Notes under the pieces: generated by a model
What the model saw: only the letters and a program-made list of their open reading frames with translations
Database searches by the model: none
Told to the model about the DNA's origin: nothing
In this document: positions 7,236-15,375 of the stretch, one piece after another
Numbering within the stretch: the first letter of the stretch is position 1
Layout: each line of letters opens with the position of its first letter
Position numbers and translations under genes: made by a program
Source: Candidatus Anaerobiospirillum pullicola
GTDB lineage: Bacteria; Pseudomonadota; Gammaproteobacteria; Enterobacterales; Succinivibrionaceae
Reading direction: 5' to 3'
Assembly (NCBI GenBank): GCA_018884035.1
Contig: JAHLFE010000220.1
Coordinates: 1 to 33,118 of the forward strand
DNA: 33,118 bases

Positions 7236-8669
7236 CTGCAACTTGTATTTGCAGTGTGCATGAGCGTGCAACAAGCGAAACTGCAAAAAAGCGGAGTCAG
7301 GATTAAGCACTCCTGATGGCCGCGCACTAAAGAGCTTGCTTTCTTGCCGCAGAGGCAAGTGCATTGCAAAGAGGTAGCGCCTGTTTGCGCGTTAGTTTTG
7401 AGGTGATCCTTCTTAACTGCAGACTCCTAAGAGCCTTACACCTTAAAGCAGAGCTCTGTACAGACTCATCTGGCGGCAAATGCTATACCACGATATAGCA
7501 TTTTGCTGGTAGTGGATACGCTATGCAGTGGTGCTCTGCACTGGTGTAGAGTACCTTACCAAGCTCTTACAGGTTATCCTGACGGAACCTGCACTCTATT
7601 ATGCGCATATTGTTGCTAAAGCAATGCTTGTGCTCTCAAAAATAAGAGCTACCACTCAAAATTTGCTTTTTATTTTGCGCAAATGGCGCGGTTACAGCCT
7701 TCGTGACTGCTTTTGCACCAAAACGGTATACAAAAACCTGTATACCCAAGGTGTACCGCCTGAGGTGGCCGCATCAGAGCAGTGGGGCGTTTGGTCAGTG
7801 TGGTAGTAGTGGCAAGTAGTGGCAGTGACGGGAGTTGGGGAGTGTTGCTATGCACATATCTGTTACTACTTTGCATTTTTTGCGCAACATCTGTACGTGC
7901 AAGAGCAAGTATCAGCAAGTTTGAGGAGATAGTAGTGTGCAAAAAGTGCGATTACAATCTACAAAAGAAGCGTAGATAAGCCAAAAGCGCTTTTGGCGCC
8001 ATGTTATGGGTATCAAGGGATTTTGGGGAGGAAATTATCTGGGGATATGAGGCTGGTAAAGCCTCAGAGAGACAGGGAGCGAGGGCGTTTTGCCAGTAAT
8101 CTACCTTAGAGATACGTCGCGGTAGCGATGCTTGCTGATGGTTAGTGGCGTTATTGCCACCGCATGGCAATAACTCTGACCCCATCGATTAATCCTGATT
8201 TGGTGTACTTGCTTGCAAGCTCATAGCAACACTGAAGGAACAATGGAAAAACGATCTCTATGGAGCTGTAGACAGAGTGTGCAGGTGGCGGGCAGGGAGC
8301 TGATGGGTAGGAGTTATCTTAACGCATCACAAGAGCAGAGGACGCGGTCTTAAGCAAGCTTTAGCCAGCGTTGTGAGCAGTGTGGAGGCGAGTTGCTCTA
8401 TAGAAGCCACATGGTAGGTTGTTTGGCGGAGAGATGCGTTGCGGTGTTGAGTGGCGGACTTGACAGCTTGCTTGCAGGTTGCTCTGGATGTGTGCACAGC
8501 CATGAGACCAAAGATGATGCTGCCGCTGGTACCGCCAAGAGCAAACAAGGGAGTGTGTTTGCGTGGTTTGAGAGGAGTGGGTGGCTTATAGTAGCCACTG
8601 CGGCAAGAGCCTACTTTGAGATGGCGCTCTGTTCCCTTGCGCTATCTGTCTTTACCGGCAAAGCACCAC
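7236..8669. other. Long intergenic region between azlD and hup
   Basis: About 1.4 kb with no supported gene. Short open frames on both strands look random. The part around 7560-7980 is more AT-rich than its surroundings and may hold promoters, but I cannot place one with confidence. The gene lon, which precedes hupB in E. coli, is not present here. Confidence 0.5.
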
Positions 8670-8978
8670 CTAAAACAGATGCTGCAACAGCGCCATAAAC
8701 AGCACAGAAGAGCAGATGGTGACACCCAGAGAAAACTTAAAGGCTACCACCATACAAAAGGCCAAGCACACTAGAGTCTTGGGGTCGGTGGTCATAAAGT
8801 AAGGTGCCACCACGCTGACCATAACGCAGCACGGACTGGAGGCTAAGACGGCTTGGGCCCGAGGACTGAGCTTATGCTTACGCAGCCAGACAAAGCCTAC
8901 AGTGCGGGTAAAGTAGGTGGTAAGAGCCATGAGGATAATAGTCAGCAGCTCAATGGAGCTTGGCCATAAATGAGTCAT
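8670..8978 (-). CDS. azlD: AzlD/YgaH-family branched-chain amino acid exporter subunit
   Basis: Small integral membrane protein of 102 residues, typical for AzlD (about 100-110). Several hydrophobic helices make up most of the sequence, with a conserved short cytoplasmic loop FVWLRKHKLSPRAQAVLAS, which matches the AzlD pattern of a basic loop followed by a helix. AzlD works with AzlC to export branched-chain amino acids (YgaZH in E. coli exports L-valine). It lies 147 nt downstream of azlC on the same strand. AGGA lies about 9 nt before the ATG. Cys-Cys in ASSPCCVMVS is unusual but sits in a membrane segment. Confidence 0.85.
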   Translation of the reverse strand: MTHLWPSSIELLTIILMALTTYFTRTVGFVWLRKHKLSPRAQAVLASSPCCVMVSVVAPYFMTTDPKTLVCLAFCMVVAFKFSLGVTICSSVLFMALLQHLF

Positions 8979-9125
8979 TGCTGTGGTCCTGTCTGTCTGA
9001 GTAGAGCCGCTGTACTGGTACGCGTGACATCAATGCGCACTACTGACGATTGGGTGTAGGGAGTGTGGTGCTTTTGAGGTTTGGTCTTGAGATGCGGGAT
9101 GAGGTGGCGTTTGCCTGCTTAGCGC

Positions 9126-9977
9126 TTATTTGCCCACTGGGCTGGGCGAGTCAGCCTCGTTCGAGGAGACTGTCTTGACATCTTGAGCCTCGGTCGCTTG
9201 CGTAGCGTTTGCTGCGCTCTCTACTGGTACACCAGGCAGCGTGGTGGCAGCAAGACCGTGCTTTTCCTTGTAGATTTGCACAAAGTAAGCGCCCACCAGT
9301 CCACCAATAGCACCACAGCCTACTGCGTACTTGGCATCGAATAAGGCGGCACAGCCACCAGAGAGGATAAAGCTGATGGCAATAGGGATATAGAGCAGCA
9401 TATCCTTACGAGGCCGCAAGCCAATAGACAGGCCGATAAAGGTTGCAGGTAAGGCCATAGCAAAACCCCAGAGCGAGAGGTCGCCTAAGAAGCGACCTAA
9501 TAAGCTGCCACAGAGCGCCGCTAAAGACCAATTGAGCCACAAGCTTAAGCCCACACCAAGGTAGTAGTGGAAGCTAAAAGGGCTTTGCTTATTGTCCATA
9601 CGTCGCTGGATGTCTTGAAAGGCCAGTGACCACGTCTCATCGCACATCAAGAAGTAGATGAGCATGATGCGCAGGCCACTCTCTTGGCGAATGTATGGGG
9701 CTAAGGCTGCACCCATGATGATGTGGCGCGAGTTGATAAGAAAGGTCGTCATGACGATCATGAGCACAGGTGGTACTGCCTGCCACAAGCCCAAAGCTGC
9801 AAACTCACTGCCTCCGGCCAAATTAAGGGCAGGAAGCAGGTATGAGCCTAAGGTACTCATACCAACTTGGCTGGCTTGCGCACCTAAGATGATGGCTAAA
9901 GGGATGAAACCCATCATGAGGGGCAGGGCGGAAAAGAAACCGCGCCGAATTTCGCTGTACACCTTAACTAACTCCAC
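9126..9977 (-). CDS. azlC: AzlC/YgaZ-family branched-chain amino acid exporter
   Basis: Large membrane subunit of the AzlCD exporter (YgaZ in E. coli). It has 283 residues against about 245 for YgaZ. The first ~235 residues are hydrophobic helices with the family landmarks LPLMMGFIPLAIILG near the N-terminus, the RH..MG motif (INSRHIIMGAALAP) and the acidic DETW segment (CDETWSLAF). The extra length is a hydrophilic C-terminal tail of about 45 residues rich in Ala, Thr, Glu and Ser (from about VPVESAANATQ), not typical of the family. The start is GTG at 9977, with only a weak AAGAG upstream. azlD follows 147 nt downstream, so the two are probably one transcript. Confidence 0.88.
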   Translation of the reverse strand: MELVKVYSEIRRGFFSALPLMMGFIPLAIILGAQASQVGMSTLGSYLLPALNLAGGSEFAALGLWQAVPPVLMIVMTTFLINSRHIIMGAALAPYIRQESGLRIMLIYFLMCDETWSLAFQDIQRRMDNKQSPFSFHYYLGVGLSLWLNWSLAALCGSLLGRFLGDLSLWGFAMALPATFIGLSIGLRPRKDMLLYIPIAISFILSGGCAALFDAKYAVGCGAIGGLVGAYFVQIYKEKHGLAATTLPGVPVESAANATQATEAQDVKTVSSNEADSPSPVGK

Positions 9978-10139
9978 AAGCTCTTGGCGCTTGCACTAGA
10001 GAGGGGACGTTTTATAAGGGAAAAGAGTGATCATTCTAATGCGCCGCGCTACCCGAGCGCACAGTGCATTAAAAAGATACAACAGACAAGATCGCCGATC
10101 TATGCGCGAGAAACAGCAGAGAACAGAGCAGAGCAGAGA

Positions 10140-10160
10140 TGTACTGTGCAGTGCAGTACA
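10140..10160. repeat. Inverted repeat upstream of azlC
   Basis: Arms TGTACTG and CAGTACA (7 bp) flank TGCAGTG in the gap between azlC and the next gene. There is no T run, so it is not a clear terminator. It could be an operator for azlCD or a processed 3' end of the upstream gene. Confidence 0.3.
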
Positions 10161-10227
10161 GAGCAGAAGCACCGCCGCTGGGGACGGGCGCTGCACAAGG
10201 CAGTTACGACATCACTGTGGTGGGCTG

Positions 10228-11439
10228 CTACTGCTGTGAGGTGTTCTTGAGGTTTTTGATTTCTGCTAATACCTGCTGCCACGCCAGCTGCTCAGCTTGC
10301 AGCTCTTGAGGATTCAAGCGGCGCTTGTGGAAATAGAGCTGGCCGCAGCAAGCCTCCCATTGCACCTCAAGTTGCAGCGCCTGACTCATTTGCGCCGCCA
10401 AGAGTAAAGCCGGACGTAAGGCACTGATACTCAGCTCACTGAAAAATGCCAAGCGCTGTGGCAGCGCGGCTGCCAGTAACAGGAGCAGCATGGAGGTCAC
10501 TACACGTGGCTCATTCTTTTTGCCAAAGTGCTTGACGATGTGCTGTGGAGTTTTGATCTCATCGTTATCCGGCAAAAAGAAGTTGCCGTCAGTAAAGTTA
10601 AGATCAATGGCTCGTTCACCATGGCGTAAGAAGCGCACTACCAGCTCCTGTGCATATTCCTGCCAGCTTTGTCCCAAAGGGATAGCCAGTAAGAGCTTCC
10701 AGCCTGGGGCAATGGCCTTTAAGGCTAGCTCCTCATGGTACTCATTGAGGTAGACCATTACCTGCGCTGTGAGCAGCGCGGCATGATTAAACTCCTCACC
10801 GGCAATGACACCGCTTAAGCCTTGAGTGGCGGGAAGAAATTTCTCGTCGATGACATCGTAGAAGTCAAAGCTGTCATCAGCTGCATGCTGCAGGAGCTTG
10901 GTGCTGATTGGGCACTCTGGCATCTTGAGCGGCGCTGCCCCCACCTGCAGCCCAGCAGCATCATGCTGAGCACAATTACTTTGCTGTGCAAAAGCACTTT
11001 GCTGGGCAAAAGCACTTTGCTGGGCAAAAGCACTTTGCTGGGCAAAAGCACTTTGCTGGGCAAAAGCACTTTGCTGGGCAAAAGCTCCTTGTGCTGCCTG
11101 TTGCAGCAGGGCCTCTAAGGCCGCAAAGTTCAGGGTCAGACGCGTCTCGATCTTGTCTTTGCTGGTGGCGGTGACTTCCTTTGGGGGAATCACAATCTCG
11201 TGGGTAAGAAAGAGGCCATGGGCTTTGAGCACCTCAAGGCACTGCGTAAAGCGCTCTAAGCTGATGCCTAAATGCAGCGCCATTTGGTAGTTGTGGCGCA
11301 CCTCGCAAAAGGTGGGCTCGCTATTGCGTGCCATCCAAAAGAGCAGGACGGACATGACCAGCGAGGCATCTGGATGCAGGGGCGATAGTACCTGTAATTG
11401 TGGATAGAAGGGCACACGTACCAGACCCTTTTTCGCCAT
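10228..11439 (-). CDS. Uncharacterised protein with winged-helix-like N-terminus and AFAQQS repeats
   Basis: 403 residues, not assigned to a known family. Residues ~20-115 resemble the winged-helix domain seen in phage or plasmid replication and hypothetical proteins: a hydrophobic helix (SLVMSVLLFWMA), a helix-turn-helix-like segment (YQMALHLGISLERFTQCLEVL) followed by KAHGLFLTHEI, and a closing strand/helix (RLTLNFAALEALL). Residues 119-154 are six perfect AFAQQS hexapeptides, encoded by an 18-bp minisatellite. The remainder (about 180-403) is soluble, Leu/Ala-rich and largely helical. The ATG has AAGGA 8 nt upstream. It lies alone between azlC and asnB on the minus strand. A DNA-binding role is inferred only from the N-terminus. 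Confidence 0.75.
   Translation of the reverse strand: MAKKGLVRVPFYPQLQVLSPLHPDASLVMSVLLFWMARNSEPTFCEVRHNYQMALHLGISLERFTQCLEVLKAHGLFLTHEIVIPPKEVTATSKDKIETRLTLNFAALEALLQQAAQGAFAQQSAFAQQSAFAQQSAFAQQSAFAQQSAFAQQSNCAQHDAAGLQVGAAPLKMPECPISTKLLQHAADDSFDFYDVIDEKFLPATQGLSGVIAGEEFNHAALLTAQVMVYLNEYHEELALKAIAPGWKLLLAIPLGQSWQEYAQELVVRFLRHGERAIDLNFTDGNFFLPDNDEIKTPQHIVKHFGKKNEPRVVTSMLLLLLAAALPQRLAFFSELSISALRPALLLAAQMSQALQLEVQWEACCGQLYFHKRRLNPQELQAEQLAWQQVLAEIKNLKNTSQQ
10971..11096. repeat. 18-bp minisatellite inside the 403-aa gene
   Basis: Five perfect tandem copies of an 18-bp unit (CAAAAGCACTTTGCTGGG on the plus strand) at 10989-11078, flanked by degenerate copies at 10971-10988 and 11079-11096. The unit length is a multiple of three, so copy-number change would lengthen or shorten the AFAQQS protein repeat without a frameshift. 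Identity between copies implies recent expansion. Confidence 0.95.
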
Positions 11440-11639
11440 GAGAAATTCCTTTAGTGAGGTGTGTTAGGGGATAGTGGAATAAGACTGAAGAGTGCTTGGC
11501 ACCCCTTGTGTTCACTACTTGAGGCGTGGCGCTTCAGCGCTGTCGCGTAGTGCGCAGCACCTGCCGTAGTGTCAACTGTGAGTAGGGCGGGTGGCCTGTA
11601 TGCAGTACAGAGAGAACACTTATGGTGGCGCAGTAATGA

Positions 11640-11666
11640 AAAAGCCACCTCAATGAGGTGGCTTTT
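11640..11666 (-). terminator. Terminator of asnB
   Basis: Perfect 9-bp stem AGCCACCTC/GAGGTGGCT with flanking A and T runs on both sides, so it can work in either direction. On the minus strand it follows the asnB stop by about 80 nt and ends in TTTTTC. It also separates asnB from the 403-aa gene. Confidence 0.85.
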
Positions 11667-11743
11667 AAGGACAGCAGGAGCAGCTTAGTCTCTGACGAGG
11701 CCTCTGCACGTTACTGCTGCACTGCTTACTGACGTAAGCTCAA

Positions 11744-13438
11744 TTAGAGCTTGTGGCCCATCTCGTAAGCCTGATCGTGCACATCGGTCACCGCACGGCC
11801 AGATGGGTCAGCCATTTCCTTGAACTTCTCGTCCCAAGCGATAGCAGTCTCAGTCGAGCAAGCCACCGACTTGCCGTATGGCACAGTCTTCACCGCCGAT
11901 GGCAGCTTGAACAGATCCTCAAAGATCTCACGATAGAGGTAGGCTTCCTTGGTCACAGGGGTGTTCACAGGGAAGCGGGTCTCACGCTCGGCAAATTGCC
12001 GATCGCTGACCTTTTCCTCGGCGTAGTCACGCAGAGCATCGATCCAAGAGTAGCCCACGCCATCGGAGAACTGCTCCTTTTGTCGCCACAGGATTTCCTC
12101 TGGGAGCATGCCCTCAAAGGCCTCACGTAAGACCTTCTTCTCGATGGTCTTGCCTGGGCACATCTTATCCTTTGGATTGATGTTCATAGCCACGTCCAAG
12201 AACTTCTTGTCGAGGAATGGCACACGACCCTCAACACCCCAAGCCATTAAAGACTTGTTGGCACGTAAGCAGTCGTATAAGTGCAGCTGCGAGAGCTTAC
12301 GCACTAATTCCTCATGGAACTCTTGGGCATTTGGAGCCTTGTGGAAGTAGAGGTAGCCACCAAAGATCTCATCCGAGCCCTCACCGGAGAGCACCATCTT
12401 GATGCCCATGGACTTAATGTAACGAGCCATTAAGTACATTGGGGTAGAGGCACGAATGGTGGTCACATCGTAAGTCTCAATGTGGTAGATCACATCACGT
12501 AAGGCGTCTAAGCCTTCTTGGATGGTGTAGTGAATCTCGTGGTGCACCGTACCCAGATAGTCAGCAACCACGCGGGCCTTCTTTAAGTCTGGGGCGTCCT
12601 TTAAGCCAATGGCAAAGGAGTGCAGACGTGGATACCATGCCTCGCTCTTGCCGCCATCTTCAACACGCTTCTCAGAATAGAGCTTCGCAATAGCGGAGAT
12701 CACGGAGGAATCAAGACCACCAGAAAGCAGCACGCCGTAAGGTACGTCGCACATTAACTGGCGCTTCACGCTGTCTAATAAGGCGTCCTTTAAAGCGGAC
12801 ACGGAGGTGACATTGTCCTTGACGTTGTCATACTCCATCCACGAACGCTGGTAGTAGCGGTGGAACTCTAAGTCCTGCTTCGAGTAGAGGTAGTGTCCAG
12901 GAGGGAACTCTTTGACCGAGTCGCAAACTGGGGTCAGAGCCTTCATCTCCGAGGCGACGTAGAAGCGGCCCTCACGGTCTGTACCCACATAGCATGGCAC
13001 GATACCCATGTGGTCACGTGCGATGAAGTAGGAATTGTCCGTGGCATCGTAGAGAACAAAGGCGAAGTCGCCCACGAGGCGGTCTAAGAAGATCTCGCCA
13101 GTGCGCTTGAACTCTTGGTACAGTGGGATGATCACCTCGCAGTCGGAGCCGGTGGAGAACGTGTAAGGCTCCTTGAGCTCGCTCTTTAACTGGATGTGAT
13201 TGTAGATCTCACCATTAGCAGCTAAGACCTGAGTCTTATCGGCATTATATAAAGGCTGCGCACCATTGCCAGGGTCGACGATGGATAAGCGCTCGTGAAC
13301 CACGATAGCGTGGTCGCCTTGGTAAATACCTTCCCAATCAGGGCCACGATGGCGCTGCAGGCGCGACAGCTCTAAGGCTTGGTTGCGCAGTGCCTGTGGG
13401 TTCTCTTTAATATCAAAGATGCCAAAAATGGAGCACAT
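11744..13438 (-). CDS. asnB: Asparagine synthetase B, glutamine-hydrolysing
   Basis: Makes asparagine from aspartate, ATP and glutamine in the cytosol. It has 564 residues (E. coli AsnB 554). The N-terminal glutaminase domain begins with the catalytic Cys2 (MCSIFGIF) and has the glutamine-binding residues Arg50 (HERLSIVDP), Asn75 (NGEIYNH) and Asp99 (STGSDCE). The C-terminal synthetase domain carries the ATP-pyrophosphatase loop LSGGLDSSV (residues 238-246) and later GIKMVLSGEGSDEIFGGY and WGVEGRVPFLDK, both family hallmarks. The ATG start is required because Cys2 must become the N-terminal residue. It is transcribed alone, with a strong terminator downstream and a palindrome plus possible -10 element about 250 nt upstream. 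The C-terminal ~40 residues are less typical than the rest. Confidence 0.97.
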   Translation of the reverse strand: MCSIFGIFDIKENPQALRNQALELSRLQRHRGPDWEGIYQGDHAIVVHERLSIVDPGNGAQPLYNADKTQVLAANGEIYNHIQLKSELKEPYTFSTGSDCEVIIPLYQEFKRTGEIFLDRLVGDFAFVLYDATDNSYFIARDHMGIVPCYVGTDREGRFYVASEMKALTPVCDSVKEFPPGHYLYSKQDLEFHRYYQRSWMEYDNVKDNVTSVSALKDALLDSVKRQLMCDVPYGVLLSGGLDSSVISAIAKLYSEKRVEDGGKSEAWYPRLHSFAIGLKDAPDLKKARVVADYLGTVHHEIHYTIQEGLDALRDVIYHIETYDVTTIRASTPMYLMARYIKSMGIKMVLSGEGSDEIFGGYLYFHKAPNAQEFHEELVRKLSQLHLYDCLRANKSLMAWGVEGRVPFLDKKFLDVAMNINPKDKMCPGKTIEKKVLREAFEGMLPEEILWRQKEQFSDGVGYSWIDALRDYAEEKVSDRQFAERETRFPVNTPVTKEAYLYREIFEDLFKLPSAVKTVPYGKSVACSTETAIAWDEKFKEMADPSGRAVTDVHDQAYEMGHKL

Positions 13439-13684
13439 GTGTAGTAAGGACTTCCAACTTCAAACACGGCCACGCCGTGTTGTTGCCTAGCTGCTTGGTC
13501 TGCCCAGCTCACGCTGTGCAGTAAAAGCTGTAGCGTAGCGCTTGCTGTTTTGCTGTGAGCTGATAGTTGGGCTCAGAGAGTCCAGCTTTACTCTTCAGCT
13601 TGGCGGCGCTAAAGCGGCACTGTCGTTTTACCCAAGTGAGGCTAAAGTACAGAGCCGAGAGTACTAAGAGCGCTACTGCTCTTT

Positions 13685-13712
13685 AGTATATTCGCACAGT
13701 TTAGAGAAACTG
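13685..13712 (-). promoter_or_regulatory. Possible asnB promoter and operator palindrome
   Basis: A 16-bp perfect palindrome CAGTTT-AGAG-AAACTG (13697-13712) lies just upstream, on the minus strand, of TATACT (13685-13690), a good -10 match. The palindrome overlaps the place of the -35 element, an arrangement typical of repressor operators or activator sites. The distance to the asnB ATG is about 250 nt. Confidence 0.35.
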
Positions 13713-14556
13713 GCGCAAAGTGACACTATAGCACGAATTTCCCAGCCACCAAAGCACCAAAAAGGGGCAGAAATTTACAGCAAAGGGATACAGCGCCACG
13801 CAAGGGGTGAGAGTAGGGCTCCAAGGTGAGACGTTGCGGCTTGCCATGGTGTTTGGTGGAGGCAAAAGCAGCATCGTTCCGGCGCTCAAGCAAGAGATCT
13901 TAGGCGAGGGCGTGTGGTGTGACCAACCTGAGGCATGACCACCAATAGCATCAAGGTACTCTTGATGATAATGAAGATGCAATTGGATGCTCTCCAGATA
14001 GCAAGCGGGAGGTGATGGTCTTTATACATCCGTTAGGGATGCTGCTTTGAGGTCACTTTGAGGTGTACCGTCCTTCTTGAGGTTCGTGGGCATGATATGG
14101 ATGGGCTTACCGCTTGCGACCTTGGCTTAGCGCCACTACAGGTCGCTGTTTGCCTTGCTCAGCGCACGCATCGCTATCCCCGCCTGCTTCGAGCTTAGCC
14201 ACTGTTAGAACCTCGCACCACAATCACCTGTAAGCACTCTTAGGACTGCTTTTCGTGCGTGCGGTGACAAAATGCACCACAAATGGCGCTTTGCACCTTG
14301 AAAAAGGCTGAACGCATCCCTATGTTTAGGGCAGTGTCACCTGTTAAGTCCCAGCAAGCAAAGTGGGGATAAACATGGAGAAAGCCACTGCCTTGTCCCA
14401 GTGTGTAGGCCCAGACAAAACCTTGGACAGCGCAGGGCAATAGACGGCATTAATGCGCGAACAAAGTGCGCTGTAGTCGCCTTCAAGACAGCGGCGCCAC
14501 CAAGTGAGCACGGTAAAAACTCAGTGAGCAATTGCAAAACTCACAGGAGGTGGAAA
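13713..14556. other. Intergenic region between asnB and the 244-aa protein gene
   Basis: No gene is supported. An open frame continues upstream of the 244-aa protein gene to 14401, but its composition changes sharply at 14557, where a near-perfect ribosome binding site sits, so the upstream part is taken as untranslated. Confidence 0.5.
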
Positions 14557-15291
14557 GTGTATCCGGCTAACCGCGATGAGATCCTCAAAGGCTTAGAAGA
14601 CCTCATCAACTCCATCCAAAAGATCCTACAGGCCGTAGACGCCGAAAAAGCTGTTGCCCCAGAGCCAAACGCGACTACAGAGCACAGTGCCGCGTCTGCT
14701 CCCCAAGCTGAGTTAAAAGTACAGCCTACAGCTGCTGAGCTCTTGTTTGCAGGATTTGCTGATGCTGATACAGACGCGGATGACTTAGCAGATACTGCTG
14801 ATGCTCCACATGCAGCAGTGCGTACTTTGACACCGGAAGAGGCCACGCCAGTATCTGCTGCCGCTGCGCTAGTAATAGCTCCTGCAGAGACTGCCAGCGA
14901 CAATACCGTTAAGGAAATTGAGGTGGTAGAAGTTGCCACACGCGTGGTGCCACCAGTAGATCTTGCTAAGCTGCGTGCTGAGGTAGAGGAATCTGAGAGC
15001 GAAGCAGCTGACGCTGATCTCAGTGTCTTGCCTGCTTTAGAGGTAGGGGAAGTTGAGGAAGTAGACTCGGCGGAAAAAGCGCCGCAGGTCGATCCCCTCG
15101 AAGTGCGCTTTAAGATCTGCAAGCACGTCATTATGACGGTGGATAACTCTATGGGCTCGTTCCTTGACATGCTGGATACGATGGAGTACCACCAAGATGA
15201 GAAGTATGAGCTGGCCAAGAAGTTGGTAGCCGACCTTGAAGAATGCACGGCCGAGTTGGTGGCCTATCTGCGTTTGCATCACCGCTACTAA
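14557..15291 (+). CDS. Uncharacterised acidic Ala/Glu-rich protein
   Basis: 244 residues, no recognised family. The start is GTG at 14557 because AGGAGG lies exactly 6 nt upstream (14545-14550). The protein opens with an amphipathic helix (DEILKGLEDLINSIQKILQA), passes through about 145 residues of low-complexity acidic sequence (Ala, Glu, Asp, Pro, Val), and ends in a well-ordered helical segment (about 184-244, from VRFKICKHVIMTVDNSMG to LVAYLRLHHRY). Two short structured ends joined by a long acidic linker suggest an adaptor or tether. It converges on the AraC-family gene, sharing a hairpin between their ends. Confidence 0.75.
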   Translation: MYPANRDEILKGLEDLINSIQKILQAVDAEKAVAPEPNATTEHSAASAPQAELKVQPTAAELLFAGFADADTDADDLADTADAPHAAVRTLTPEEATPVSAAAALVIAPAETASDNTVKEIEVVEVATRVVPPVDLAKLRAEVEESESEAADADLSVLPALEVGEVEEVDSAEKAPQVDPLEVRFKICKHVIMTVDNSMGSFLDMLDTMEYHQDEKYELAKKLVADLEECTAELVAYLRLHHRY

Positions 15292-15349
15292 AGCCTTTAC
15301 TAAGCGCGGTGCGGTCCTCTTTTCTCCTTTACTCCTTGGTGCTACGGCA

Positions 15350-15375
15350 AAGCACAGCGCTGAAGCGCTGTGCTT
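15350..15375. terminator. Shared hairpin between convergent genes
   Basis: A perfect 11-bp stem AAGCACAGCGC/GCGCTGTGCTT with loop TGAA lies between the 244-aa gene (plus) and the AraC-family gene (minus); the AraC stop codon is partly inside it. T runs are short on both sides, so termination would be inefficient or factor-assisted. Confidence 0.5.

Noticed and set aside
7388..7405. 16S rRNA 3' end (GGATCACCTC on the minus strand)
   Set aside because: Only ten bases match; no flanking rRNA sequence.
7528..7806. 92-codon plus-strand open frame
   Set aside because: No Shine-Dalgarno near any start, and the sequence has no recognisable pattern.
8393..8698. 101-codon plus-strand open frame overlapping the azlD end
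   Set aside because: No ribosome binding site, no domain, and it overlaps a well-supported gene.
10971..11096. CRISPR-like array
   Set aside because: Repeats are directly adjacent with no spacers and lie in frame inside a coding region; this is a minisatellite.
14401..14556. Longer N-terminus for the 244-aa protein
   Set aside because: Composition changes from random basic to acidic helical exactly at the GTG with a strong Shine-Dalgarno.
14541..15248. Long minus-strand Ser/Ala-rich open frame opposite the 244-aa protein
   Set aside because: It is the antisense reading of Ala/Glu-rich codons; the plus strand has AGGAGG 6 nt from GTG and ordered helical ends, the minus strand has neither.
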